From positions 1 to 29,216 of the IMG/VR virus record IMGVR_UViG_3300036770_002311: a stretch of DNA of 29,216 bases. One strand, given 5' to 3'. The stretch comes from a virus. Position 1 is the first letter of the stretch. Every line of letters begins with the position of its first letter. The position numbers and the translations under genes are program-made. Of this stretch, positions 22,184-28,778 are shown piece after piece. Under the pieces are notes generated by a model. It made no database searches. It was not told where the DNA came from and was given only the letters and a program-made list of their open reading frames with translations.

Positions 22184-22717
22184 TTAAATCCATTCTCTTG
22201 GTGGTTCTACTGGGGCTGGCTTACCACCAAACCCAGTTACTACTTGTCCAAATCCGCCTTGGGCTGGTGCCCCAAAGCCGCCGGCGCTGGCACCAAAATT
22301 ATCCGCCGGGGCGCTTGAGAAATTTCCTGCTGCTGCTCCAATGCCGCCTGCTCCTGGTGCGCCAAATGTAGTAGTTACGCTTTGGCTAACTGGTTGCATA
22401 CCGCCGTTATTGGCACCATTCAGTTTCTCTTGTGTACGACCCCAGGCACTTAATCCTAGTACAGCACCCATGGCCATATGGAATAGGCCTGCACCTACTA
22501 GGGTAAGTGGTTGCCATTGACGGAATGCATCATTGGCTGCTTCGGTTTCCCAAAACTGTACAATTGTAAACATGATAGGAAATACAATAAAATCAAATAC
22601 GCACACAATCATGTACATCCAACCCATAGCCGGACGCCACTTGGAATTCATCCAATCTTCTTTGGCTTTTTCACTGTCTGAAATCGCTGGTTGTTCTTCT
22701 TTCTTGGCCTTGGCCAT
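22184..22717 (-). CDS. Holin-like membrane protein
   Basis: 177 residues. A charged N-terminus with SKWRPAMGWMYMIVCVFDFI leads into a hydrophobic segment (about 32-52), and a second runs through WQPLTLVGAGLFHMAMGAVLGLSAW (about 68-92), so two to three transmembrane passes. The W-R-P start resembles the 3-TM holin family of gene transfer agents and phages. The last 80 residues are Gly/Ala/Phe-rich and disordered, probably cytoplasmic. It sits between endolysin and lipoprotein genes with AAGGAGA SD before ATG 22717, 10 nt after the endolysin stop. It would open the inner membrane to let the endolysin out. Assignment rests on topology, the WRP segment and location. Confidence 0.75.
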   Translation of the reverse strand: MAKAKKEEQPAISDSEKAKEDWMNSKWRPAMGWMYMIVCVFDFIVFPIMFTIVQFWETEAANDAFRQWQPLTLVGAGLFHMAMGAVLGLSAWGRTQEKLNGANNGGMQPVSQSVTTTFGAPGAGGIGAAAGNFSSAPADNFGASAGGFGAPAQGGFGQVVTGFGGKPAPVEPPREWI

Positions 22718-22727
22718 GCTAGTCTCC

Positions 22728-23351
22728 TTATAGACCCATCACATGCAAGGCATGTTGATAGTGTTTGATACGATCATCTAGCCCTAGTGTACCACCATTG
22801 ATACGCTTGGTTAGTGTCAACATATCACCTTTGTCAGCCCATTGGTTTAATTTATTGGTTTCCCAAAACCAGCAGGCTGATTGTACTGCACCTTCAAATG
22901 TAGCTAGATAAGCAGGTATGTCATTGATATCAGTTTCGATGCTGTCAGCAAAGTTTTGATAGTTATTGCGTCCAGTTAATTGGATTAGGCCACGACCACA
23001 AAATCTCCAACCATCTCCGGATTCTTCTGGACCATTGCCCATGCGATTGGCATAAGCACGATTGGCAATTTTTTCTTCATTGCCTGCATATTGATTGGCT
23101 ATGTCCATGTTAGGGAAATACTTGGGCCATACTTTAGTCAAGCTGGCAGCACGATATTTTAGATTTTCTTTTAGGAACTTAAAGTTACCTGACTCATGCC
23201 CACACTGGGCCATAAATGCTGCCACTCGTTGTGGTGTATTAATATCATAGTCGGGCAAGCATCTTTCCATGGCTGAGTGCCAATAATCCACATAGGGATT
23301 ACCGGGAATGAGTTGGGCTAGTTGCTCTTTGGTTAGAATAAAATTACTCAT
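22728..23351 (-). CDS. Endolysin, GH19 chitinase-like muramidase
   Basis: 207 residues, a single glycoside hydrolase 19 domain. MAQCGHESGNFKFL (about 47-60) carries the catalytic glutamate E53, and RFCGRGLIQLTGRNNY (116-131) is the family signature. It has no signal peptide or transmembrane helix, so release depends on the holin next to it. It overlaps the upstream o-spanin-like gene by 4 nt and is followed by holin. It shares the fold with the 9116-9919 protein but lacks that protein's targeting-like leader, hydrophobic segment and linker. Confidence 0.93.
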   Translation of the reverse strand: MSNFILTKEQLAQLIPGNPYVDYWHSAMERCLPDYDINTPQRVAAFMAQCGHESGNFKFLKENLKYRAASLTKVWPKYFPNMDIANQYAGNEEKIANRAYANRMGNGPEESGDGWRFCGRGLIQLTGRNNYQNFADSIETDINDIPAYLATFEGAVQSACWFWETNKLNQWADKGDMLTLTKRINGGTLGLDDRIKHYQHALHVMGL

Positions 23352-23638
23352 TTAGCACCTTTGCTTTTAACATCGTCATATATTTTCTTTTGTTCAACAT
23401 ACCAGTCATTCCATCCATCCACTTTCAAGCTGCATTGGTGGTATAGTGTATAGTTATGTACAATGACTTTGAGCATTTCTGTTATAGCCACCGCATCACC
23501 TTCGATGAGTTTTAGTTCATTGCATTTTTCAGTCAGCTCTTTAACTGGTTGTGGAAATTCAGGCATCATTAAGATAGGCTTGTTAAATCCACATCCTGCT
23601 ATCGTGGCTGCTACAAGGGCAATAAGGATTAATCTCAT
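23348..23638 (-). CDS. o-spanin-like lipoprotein
   Basis: 96 residues. MRLILIALVAATIAGC is a lipoprotein signal with lipobox I-A-G-C (Cys16). The mature part contains MPEFPQPVKELTEKC and, at about 65-70, YHQC, ending in a charged helix. Size, lipobox, a Pro-containing start and position between the membrane-anchored coiled-coil gene and the endolysin, with 4 nt overlaps on both sides, fit an Rz1-type outer-membrane spanin subunit. It would complete lysis by linking with the inner subunit. Spanins are poorly conserved, so the call depends on context. Confidence 0.65.
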   Translation of the reverse strand: MRLILIALVAATIAGCGFNKPILMMPEFPQPVKELTEKCNELKLIEGDAVAITEMLKVIVHNYTLYHQCSLKVDGWNDWYVEQKKIYDDVKSKGAK

Positions 23639-24174
23639 TTCTTTTCTCCCTTGGCTGCATCATTAATGGCTTTTACTGCGGCTTTATTGTGTTCCTCTAC
23701 CACAATCTTAGGAACAGGACAGTTTTTAATCGATGTTTGCAGCTCTGCCAGTTTCTTTTCAAATTCGGCACGCTGCTCTGGCGTCATATCTTTTACTATG
23801 GTCTCTTTGATAGTTTCGCCCTGTACTATGCGATCAATGTACTGAATCTGTGCTGCACCACGCTCTTTGACCACTCGATCCTTGTACACAATCTTTTCTT
23901 GTATTTCTACATTCTTTTGTGTGGCTTTCTTTTCGGCTTCAGCTAAGGCAACTTTCATTTTATCAATTTCAGCTTGCCATTTGGCTTCGTTGGCAATACC
24001 ACCTTCTACCCAAAGAGTCAAAGCTAGCACAAATGCACTAAGAATGCCAGCTGGTAGTCGATAGGGTACAAAGCTGAAAAATGCAGTAACAAATAATAAT
24101 CCTGAACTGATCAGCAGAAGTATGTGCCAGACCATGTCCGGTATAAATTCAAACATATACATAAGTTGCCACAT
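23635..24174 (-). CDS. i-spanin-like membrane/coiled-coil protein
   Basis: 179 residues with hydrophobic segments at about 14-34 (WHILLLISSGLLFVTAFF) and 38-57 (YRLPAGILSAFVLALTLWVE), then a long charged coiled coil (about 65-175) rich in Glu, Lys and Ala, and a Cys at about 152. This is the layout of Rz-type inner-membrane spanins, although these usually have only one membrane segment. An AAGGAGG SD lies 10 nt before ATG 24174. It overlaps the o-spanin-like gene by 4 nt and opens the lysis block. A second in-frame ATG at 24159 is a less likely start. Confidence 0.65.
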   Translation of the reverse strand: MWQLMYMFEFIPDMVWHILLLISSGLLFVTAFFSFVPYRLPAGILSAFVLALTLWVEGGIANEAKWQAEIDKMKVALAEAEKKATQKNVEIQEKIVYKDRVVKERGAAQIQYIDRIVQGETIKETIVKDMTPEQRAEFEKKLAELQTSIKNCPVPKIVVEEHNKAAVKAINDAAKGEKK

Positions 24175-24195
24175 AATTGAACTACCTCCTTGAGT

Positions 24196-24825
24196 TTAAC
24201 GAATGCCGGCTGCTATTCTTAAACTTTCTGTAAAATCATTTTTTGGTGCGCGAGTTGTAACTGTGACTCCTGCTGCGGTGCGTAGGCGATCTAGGCTTTC
24301 TCCTAGTTCTCTGTGCTGCATGGCATAATCTTGCGGGGTCAAAGCAATGGTATTACTGATTTCTTCTACCTCTGCTCTGCATTCACGTGACGGTTTATGG
24401 TTGGCAATAATCCAATCCCCTAAATCCTTTTCTACCAATTTGCCTACATCTTCAAACATAGTCACTAGATTATCTGCTAGTACAGGTTCACGATCTGCTT
24501 CAACAAATACCAAATAGGTTCCGTCATCTAATTCACCTGAACTGCTGTCGGCATCTAGCACCCAATCATAACTTTTTTCTATAAAATTAACCAGATCCAG
24601 TGCTGGATTCTTACCCTGTATCTTAAAGGTAATAACCGCAGTTTCCTCATCGGAACCGATCTTGCTTTTGTATTCGTCAACAGTGACACGATTGTCTACT
24701 AGTCTGGCTAAATCGCCAGCTTCTAAACCTTCATTAAACTGTTGGCGGTGCTGCTGGTGCAGGTTCTGCTGTAGGTGCTGATTGTTCATTTGGTTGTTTC
24801 TCATCGGCTTGATAGATATCGTCAT
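24196..24825 (-). CDS. Probable virion protein of unknown function, 209 aa
   Basis: Starting at ATG 24825 it overlaps the preceding gene by 92 nt; ATG 24804 or 24789 are alternatives and the Gln/Asn-rich first 30 residues may be poorly conserved. The core (about 40-150) alternates strands and helices with AVITFKIQGKNPALDLVNFIE and is acidic; the last 25 residues contain FTESLRIAAG, remembered from T4-like phage proteins. No enzyme motif. It precedes the i-spanin-like gene by 21 nt and shares the late promoter at 25321. The context points to a late, structural role, not proven. Confidence 0.7.
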   Translation of the reverse strand: MTISIKPMRNNQMNNQHLQQNLHQQHRQQFNEGLEAGDLARLVDNRVTVDEYKSKIGSDEETAVITFKIQGKNPALDLVNFIEKSYDWVLDADSSSGELDDGTYLVFVEADREPVLADNLVTMFEDVGKLVEKDLGDWIIANHKPSRECRAEVEEISNTIALTPQDYAMQHRELGESLDRLRTAAGVTVTTRAPKNDFTESLRIAAGIR

Positions 24826-25303
24826 CTAATCCCACTTCGTAACTTTGTTCAATATCTTCTAAGTCCACAGTTTCTGATTCAAGTTCTACACTACCACGAT
24901 GTATATCGGTCATAAGCTGTTTAGGCATAACAATTTCTACTAACCAGACTGGCTTCTCTACCATTCTAGGCATATGTGTGTCAGGCCTGAAATCCGACTG
25001 ATCTTTAACTTTAACCGGATAACTAAACGTGGTTTTTCTAAATCTTACTTTACAGTTATAATCTAATAAACGTTCTGCACCACGAGGATCAGGCATGAGC
25101 TTGTATGGCCACATAAAAGTACAGGTAACAAAGTATTTTTCATAAATTGGACCTTCAACTAACTCACCTTTGATCCAATTTTGAAACACATAGGTATCTA
25201 ATTCATCCAGTACACGCTCAAAATCCATAAGACTTTCCAGAGCACTGTCTGTCATGTAGATGTTTTTAGTGTTATCAATTATATCTCGTACGTTTGCGAC
25301 CAT
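24734..25303 (-). CDS. Conserved T4-like phage protein, probably virion associated
   Basis: 189 residues. N-terminal helix MVANVRDIIDNTKNIYMTDS then MDFERVLDELD and a beta-rich middle with YFVTCTFMWPYKLMPDPRGAERLLDYNCKV (about 58-88). The last 60 residues are acidic, then Pro/Ala/Glu-rich. This pattern is remembered from uncharacterised proteins of T4-like cyanophages, near structural genes. The ATG at 25303 has an AAAGAG SD 7 nt upstream and a late box CATAAATA 17 nt upstream, so late expression is expected. It is the first gene of the late lysis operon. Function unknown. Confidence 0.75.
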   Translation of the reverse strand: MVANVRDIIDNTKNIYMTDSALESLMDFERVLDELDTYVFQNWIKGELVEGPIYEKYFVTCTFMWPYKLMPDPRGAERLLDYNCKVRFRKTTFSYPVKVKDQSDFRPDTHMPRMVEKPVWLVEIVMPKQLMTDIHRGSVELESETVDLEDIEQSYEVGLDDDIYQADEKQPNEQSAPTAEPAPAAPPTV

Positions 25304-25320
25304 GTTGGAACTCTTTGTAG

Positions 25321-25338
25321 TATTTATGAATATTTATA
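25321..25338 (-). promoter_or_regulatory. Pair of T4-type late promoter boxes
   Basis: Minus strand carries TATAAATA (complement of 25331-25338, 8 of 8) and CATAAATA (complement of 25321-25328, 7 of 8, followed by CTAC) 10 bp apart, upstream of ATG 25303. The plus strand reads TATAAATT at 25335-25342, so the region may also fire towards phoH. Confidence 0.6.
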
Positions 25339-25352
25339 AATTCAGGTCACAG

Positions 25353-25397
25353 CTGGTAAAAACCGGACTAAGCCAAATACTTATCATGTTTTTACAG
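25353..25397 (+). other. Inverted repeat upstream of phoH
   Basis: CTG-G-TAAAAAC (25353-25363) is the inverted complement of GTTTTTA-CAG (25388-25397), giving a ten-pair stem with one bulged G and a 24-nt loop. It lies between the divergent late boxes and phoH. It may be an operator or an RNA leader stem; no direct evidence. Confidence 0.45.
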
Positions 25398-25445
25398 AAT
25401 TTATCTACACGTAAAAAAGCAGATTGGTCGAGCCTAAATACCTGT

Positions 25446-25462
25446 GTGTTTGCAATAAACAC
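25446..25462 (+). other. Leader hairpin upstream of phoH
   Basis: GTGTTT (25446-25451) pairs with AAACAC (25457-25462) across GCAAT, 15 nt before ATG 25478. It could affect translation start of phoH. AT-rich and short, so modest confidence. Confidence 0.35.
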
Positions 25463-25477
25463 CTAACCAAAATCAAA

Positions 25478-26245
25478 ATGACATTTACTTTAGGAGAAAC
25501 TAATTTGTCAGCAAAACGTCGGGCTCAAAACAGCCGCCGAAATCAATTCGACGCGGCTAATGTAATTGGAATCAACGATTATGTGCAGCAAAAAAGTCGT
25601 CAAGTCACGCTGCTACCTAAGACATTAAAACAGGAAGAATATATCGATAAACTACTTGACCCATCTCGACTTATTGTTTTTGCCACAGGACCAGCTGGTA
25701 CGGGCAAAACCATGTTGGCAGTAATGGCCGCAATTAAAGCATTCAAAGAAAGGAAAATTAACAAAATTGTAGTAACACGCCCAGCAGTGGGAGTAGACGA
25801 CGAACAACACGGGTTTTTACCCGGGGACCTGAATGCCAAAATGGCACCATGGGTTCGTCCTATTATGGATGTTATACAGGAATATTATTCGGTTCGTGAT
25901 ATCACCAGTATGCTAGAAGAACAAGTTATAGAGATATCTCCACTAGCCTACATGAGAGGTCGTAATTTTAAGCACAGTTGGATCATATTTGATGAAGCTC
26001 AAAATGCCACTGTAAACCAAATGAAAATGGTGCTAACTAGACTCAGTGAAGGAAGCCGATTAATAGTAACCGGAGATCTTAATCAACTGGATCGTAAATT
26101 CAGTACAGAGAATGGACTTCGGGACTTCATTGCGCGATTACAATCAGCAAACAGCTCGATGATCGCCAGTGTGGATTTTGGGCGACGTGATGTACAACGT
26201 CACCCAGTGGTTGCGGAGGTGCTCAAGCTCTACGGAGAAGATTAA
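25478..26245 (+). CDS. phoH: PhoH-like P-loop ATPase
   Basis: 255 residues from ATG 25478; there is no SD there, whereas an in-frame TTG at 25505 has AGGAGA 8 nt upstream and may be the true start. Walker A GPAGTGKTML (about 71-80), Walker B WIIFDEAQN (about 169-177), and the V-T-G-D-L-N-Q-L-D segment (about 197-205) are diagnostic of PhoH, an RNA-binding/helicase-like ATPase common in marine phages and once linked to phosphate starvation. Function in the phage is unresolved. It is the only plus-strand gene, and its stop overlaps the stop of the opposite-strand gene at 26242 in a TTAA palindrome. It has its own upstream region with possible late boxes and hairpins. Confidence 0.95.
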   Translation: MTFTLGETNLSAKRRAQNSRRNQFDAANVIGINDYVQQKSRQVTLLPKTLKQEEYIDKLLDPSRLIVFATGPAGTGKTMLAVMAAIKAFKERKINKIVVTRPAVGVDDEQHGFLPGDLNAKMAPWVRPIMDVIQEYYSVRDITSMLEEQVIEISPLAYMRGRNFKHSWIIFDEAQNATVNQMKMVLTRLSEGSRLIVTGDLNQLDRKFSTENGLRDFIARLQSANSSMIASVDFGRRDVQRHPVVAEVLKLYGED

Positions 26246-26460
26246 ATAGCACGACCTAATACATCCTTGAGGAAGCGATCTAGGTCGTCTTCCCAAGGTT
26301 GCCCACATAATCTAGCACGATGAATATGGTCTAGCTGTTCAATGACAGCGTCGGGCAATCGTTGTGTTGGCAAGGCATTGCGCTGCTCTAATTCTTCTAC
26401 AAGGTCTTCAGTTGCAAAATCATCTAAATTGACTTCAACGTCTACAGTGGTCCAAGGCAT
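26242..26460 (-). CDS. Small conserved phage protein, 72 aa
   Basis: 72 residues, acidic, starting MPWTTVDVEVNLDDFATEDL and continuing with a helical region EELEQRN and DRFLKDVLGRA. The W-T-T-V-x-V-x-V-x-L-x-x-F-x-T-E-D-L pattern is remembered from T4-like phages. No motif suggests a function. Its TAA overlaps the phoH stop on the other strand. It begins 9 nt after the preceding gene's stop with no obvious SD. Confidence 0.65.
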   Translation of the reverse strand: MPWTTVDVEVNLDDFATEDLVEELEQRNALPTQRLPDAVIEQLDHIHRARLCGQPWEDDLDRFLKDVLGRAI

Positions 26461-26469
26461 GAAAAATCC

Positions 26470-26715
26470 CTATTTACTTCGATTACGAATCCAGTTTTCT
26501 AAAGCCTCAAAACTACTTTCTAATCTGCGATAGCGATTTTCAACAAAATCTAAACGCTGTTGAGTGATGCTTAATTGCAGCTGAATCCTTTCTAATTCTT
26601 CCTTAGTTAAACGTAATTCTTTAACCTGTCCTAACAGTGTAGGAGGAGGTGGAAGATTAGGATCTCTTTGACGTTTCTTCTTAGATTTAAGTAGTTTAAG
26701 GTACGAAGGGTGCAT
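26470..26715 (-). CDS. Small coiled-coil protein, 81 aa
   Basis: 81 residues: a basic start (KLLKSKKKRQRDP, about 7-19), a PPPP stretch, then a continuous helix with heptad character from about 30 to 78 (ELRLTKEELERIQLQLSITQ and RLDFVENRYRRLES). No enzyme motif. A CATAAATA late-type box ends 4 nt before ATG 26715 and overlaps the stop of the upstream gene. The protein could be a small scaffold or oligomerising partner; no family recognised. Confidence 0.65.
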   Translation of the reverse strand: MHPSYLKLLKSKKKRQRDPNLPPPPTLLGQVKELRLTKEELERIQLQLSITQQRLDFVENRYRRLESSFEALENWIRNRSK

Positions 26716-26719
26716 GAAC

Positions 26720-26727
26720 TATTTATG
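26720..26727 (-). promoter_or_regulatory. T4-type late promoter box (CATAAATA)
   Basis: Minus-strand CATAAATAG, 7 of 8 to the late box, ends 4 nt before ATG 26715 and contains the stop of the upstream 123 aa gene. As at 6463 and 5629, this is too close to the start for a normal leader; chance use of a stop codon context cannot be excluded. Confidence 0.35.
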
Positions 26728-27094
26728 TGCTACTAATAGTGCCTGATGTGTTAATGGTTTTAACAGGTTCTGCTGCTGTGTCGGGAAAGTTAGTAGACAT
26801 AAACACAGGATCTAGCAGTTGCATAACCGGTGCAGTATACTGGGGATACGAATGGTGAAAATATTTGAACATTTCTGTAAAATCTTTACTACCGCCCCAA
26901 TCATTTTTTACTACACGTTTATTTCTAAAATCTAAAATAATTTTAGCAGTAGTGTAATCTTTATTGCGTAGATTCCTAGTCACTGCTACTTGTTCATCGT
27001 AGGCAGTGGTTCCTGCTTGTTTTTGCCAACCAGCAACTTGAGTACGTACTCGATTGTGTTTGGGTTTTTGAAAATAATAAGCTACTAGATACAT
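26723..27094 (-). CDS. Conserved T4-like phage protein, 123 aa
   Basis: 123 residues, beginning MYLVAYYFQKPKHNRVRTQ. The middle part DEQVAVTRNLRNKDYTTAKIIL and FRNKRVV-x-N-D-W-G is remembered from hypothetical proteins of T4-like cyanophages near replication genes. The C-terminal 20 residues are Thr/Ser-rich. No catalytic signature. The ATG follows the clamp-loader stop directly (TAAATG), so it is in the same transcript. It occupies the position where T4 has gp62 or RegA but resembles neither. Function unknown. Confidence 0.7.
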   Translation of the reverse strand: MYLVAYYFQKPKHNRVRTQVAGWQKQAGTTAYDEQVAVTRNLRNKDYTTAKIILDFRNKRVVKNDWGGSKDFTEMFKYFHHSYPQYTAPVMQLLDPVFMSTNFPDTAAEPVKTINTSGTISST

Positions 27095-28033
27095 TTATTG
27101 TCCAATTGAAATAAGTTCTGTGATAGTGGCACTGAGATTGATTTCCGCATCTGCACAACTAACATTATTAACCAGGCCCCGACGTATGATTAAAATGGCT
27201 TCGTCTTGGCCTTCTGGTGTTTTGCTCCAAAGGTCTAAGTTGTCGTAAGTCCATCGGAAAATACTTTCCATCTCCTCTGGACGGGCATTGTTACATAATA
27301 CCTGTCGGGCTTCTCTAAAACGACCTTGCTTAAATAAATCCACTGCTTGTAATTTATAATCAGCAGTGCCTAGGATTTCTTTGCCTTTTACATCAACTAA
27401 CTTACCGGTAGTACTATTGGCCTGCAATAAATTCAAACACTTGCGTAGGTCTGGATAGGTACTGGTTACATAACTATCCAATGTTTCTAAGTCAAACTCT
27501 ACATTTTCGCTCATCAACACAGTAGCCGCCCGAGCAGTGAATTCAGTACGATCAGTGTTATCAATTTTAATATCTTGACAACGACTGCGTAAAGGTTCGA
27601 TGATACGATGTGGATAATTACAGGTTAATATAAACCGCACGTTATTACTGTAATTTTCCATTAAATTACGCAATGCTGGTTGCACACTGGCGTTATTTAA
27701 GTAATCGGCTTCGTCAATCAGTACAATCTTAAATGTACCAAAGGGCATGGTAGCACAAAAACTGTCTAGTTTTTCTCGAAGCCAATCAATTTTACGCCCT
27801 TCTTTACTACCATTTACTAGCAGCACATCGATGTCTTCAACATCGCATGCTCGAATAAGAATCTTGGCTAGTGTGGTTTTTCCAGTACCGGCCGATCCAT
27901 GTAGTAAAATATGTGGTATACTTTTTTCGTTAACCCAGTGCTCGACAATGGCACGAGTTTCCGGATTAGTAAACACATAGTCGTCGATGGTTTTCGGACG
28001 ATACTTTTCCACCCATAACTGAGTTATAGACAT
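27095..28033 (-). CDS. Clamp loader ATPase large subunit (T4 gp44-like)
   Basis: 312 residues (T4 gp44 is 319). AAA+ RFC-type layout: VEKYRPKTIDDYV (8-20, RFC box II), Walker A GSAGTGKT (46-53), Walker B IDEAD (106-110), sensor 1 TCNY (137-140), and the S-R-C Arg finger (150-152). It would load the gp45-like clamp on primer-template DNA for the family B polymerase. SD AAGGA lies 7-8 nt before ATG 28033, behind a GTGACA-17-TATAAT promoter. T4 needs gp62 as partner; no gp62-like gene is recognisable in this window, so it is elsewhere or replaced. Confidence 0.94.
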   Translation of the reverse strand: MSITQLWVEKYRPKTIDDYVFTNPETRAIVEHWVNEKSIPHILLHGSAGTGKTTLAKILIRACDVEDIDVLLVNGSKEGRKIDWLREKLDSFCATMPFGTFKIVLIDEADYLNNASVQPALRNLMENYSNNVRFILTCNYPHRIIEPLRSRCQDIKIDNTDRTEFTARAATVLMSENVEFDLETLDSYVTSTYPDLRKCLNLLQANSTTGKLVDVKGKEILGTADYKLQAVDLFKQGRFREARQVLCNNARPEEMESIFRWTYDNLDLWSKTPEGQDEAILIIRRGLVNNVSCADAEINLSATITELISIGQ

Positions 28034-28061
28034 TGATATTCCTTAAGTAATTGATCAATGT

Positions 28062-28090
28062 ATTATACACGATAAATCAAATTCTGTCAC
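28062..28090 (-). promoter_or_regulatory. Sigma70-like promoter for the clamp loader
   Basis: Minus-strand GTGACA (complement of 28085-28090, 5 of 6 to TTGACA), a 17 bp spacer and a perfect TATAAT (complement of 28062-28067), 28 bp before ATG 28033. The -35 lies within the end of the GroES-like gene. Confidence 0.75.
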
Positions 28091-28430
28091 TGATTGTTTC
28101 GTCCGTTGGTTGTTCATCACTAACCAACAAGATATCGTTGTTGTCAACCCTGCGTATAGTACGTACTCCTTGCTCGTCGCGTATGTCTACGCCTCGAGTC
28201 CAACGACCATGTGCTACATATACCCATTGACCGACCACAACATCTTGTTGGTCTGGGCCAATGGCATATACTCGAGCCCACCGAGCACGCACTCCGGATA
28301 GGGTGCCGTTGTCATTGGGTAAGACAATGCCCGAACTAGTAAAACGTTCTGCAAAATTCATTTCGGTAACCAGCACTGAATCGTGCAAGGCCCTTAAACT
28401 GCGTATTTCTTTAATTAGTGGTTGTTCCAT
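28077..28430 (-). CDS. GroES-like co-chaperonin (gp31-type function suggested)
   Basis: 117 residues from ATG 28430; an in-frame ATG at 28451 overlaps the preceding gene more and neither has a strong SD. The sequence ALHDSVLV, SGIVLPNDNG, WARVYAIGP, VVVGQWVYVAHGRWTRGV and NDILLVSDEQ follows the GroES beta-barrel order (D-R-V-L-V..., G-I-x-x-P, V-x-A-V-G-x-G, G-D-x-V...). The mobile loop candidate is the F-T-S-S-G-I-V segment. T4 gp31 replaces GroES for folding the capsid protein gp23. It ends just before the clamp-loader promoter. Identification is by segment order; sequence identity to GroES is low. Confidence 0.6.
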   Translation of the reverse strand: MEQPLIKEIRSLRALHDSVLVTEMNFAERFTSSGIVLPNDNGTLSGVRARWARVYAIGPDQQDVVVGQWVYVAHGRWTRGVDIRDEQGVRTIRRVDNNDILLVSDEQPTDETISDRI

Positions 28431-28776
28431 AATCTTCACCGTCTGGATCATCTAAAATCTTTTGTTGAGCTTTTTGTTGTAATACTTGATTGGCTAATGT
28501 ACCTTTGATTGAACTAACAGGTTTTGCATCGGGTACGTGCAATTGTGATTCGTCCGGTACAATAGGTTCGGCTGTTGCTTGAATAGTAGGTGTGTTTAAT
28601 CGATAGTAGTCATTCATAACTTCGTTACGACTACGTAACACTTCACCACCAAAGCCTAATTCGTCACCTCGGGCATTAACTTTCATATTACCAATGGCAA
28701 TGGTTTCTTCATTGGCTAATCTAATTTTATCCATGTCTACATATTTGCCTTGGGCACTTCTATATGCTTTTGCCAT
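28411..28776 (-). CDS. Conserved T4-like phage protein, 121 aa
   Basis: 121 residues beginning MAKAYRSAQGKYVDMDKI, followed by NEETIAIGNMKVNARGDELG-x-G-G (about 22-44), a pattern remembered from uncharacterised T4-like cyanophage proteins. The C-terminal half is hydrophilic, with Gln/Ala-rich and acidic parts. SD AAAGGA lies 6 nt before ATG 28776, inside the end of the preceding polymerase-like frame. No enzymatic signature; function unknown. It overlaps the GroES-like gene by about 20 nt. Confidence 0.7.
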   Translation of the reverse strand: MAKAYRSAQGKYVDMDKIRLANEETIAIGNMKVNARGDELGFGGEVLRSRNEVMNDYYRLNTPTIQATAEPIVPDESQLHVPDAKPVSSIKGTLANQVLQQKAQQKILDDPDGEDYGTTTN

Positions 28777-28778
28777 GA

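Noticed and set aside
22190-22400. Gly/Ala-rich repeats in the holin gene as a separate gene or mobile element
   Set aside because: They are the in-frame disordered tail of the holin-like protein; no terminal repeats or other frame support.
26723-27094. RegA or gp62 next to the clamp loader
   Set aside because: Length is similar to RegA, but the sequence does not show RegA or gp62 features that I recognise; kept as unknown.
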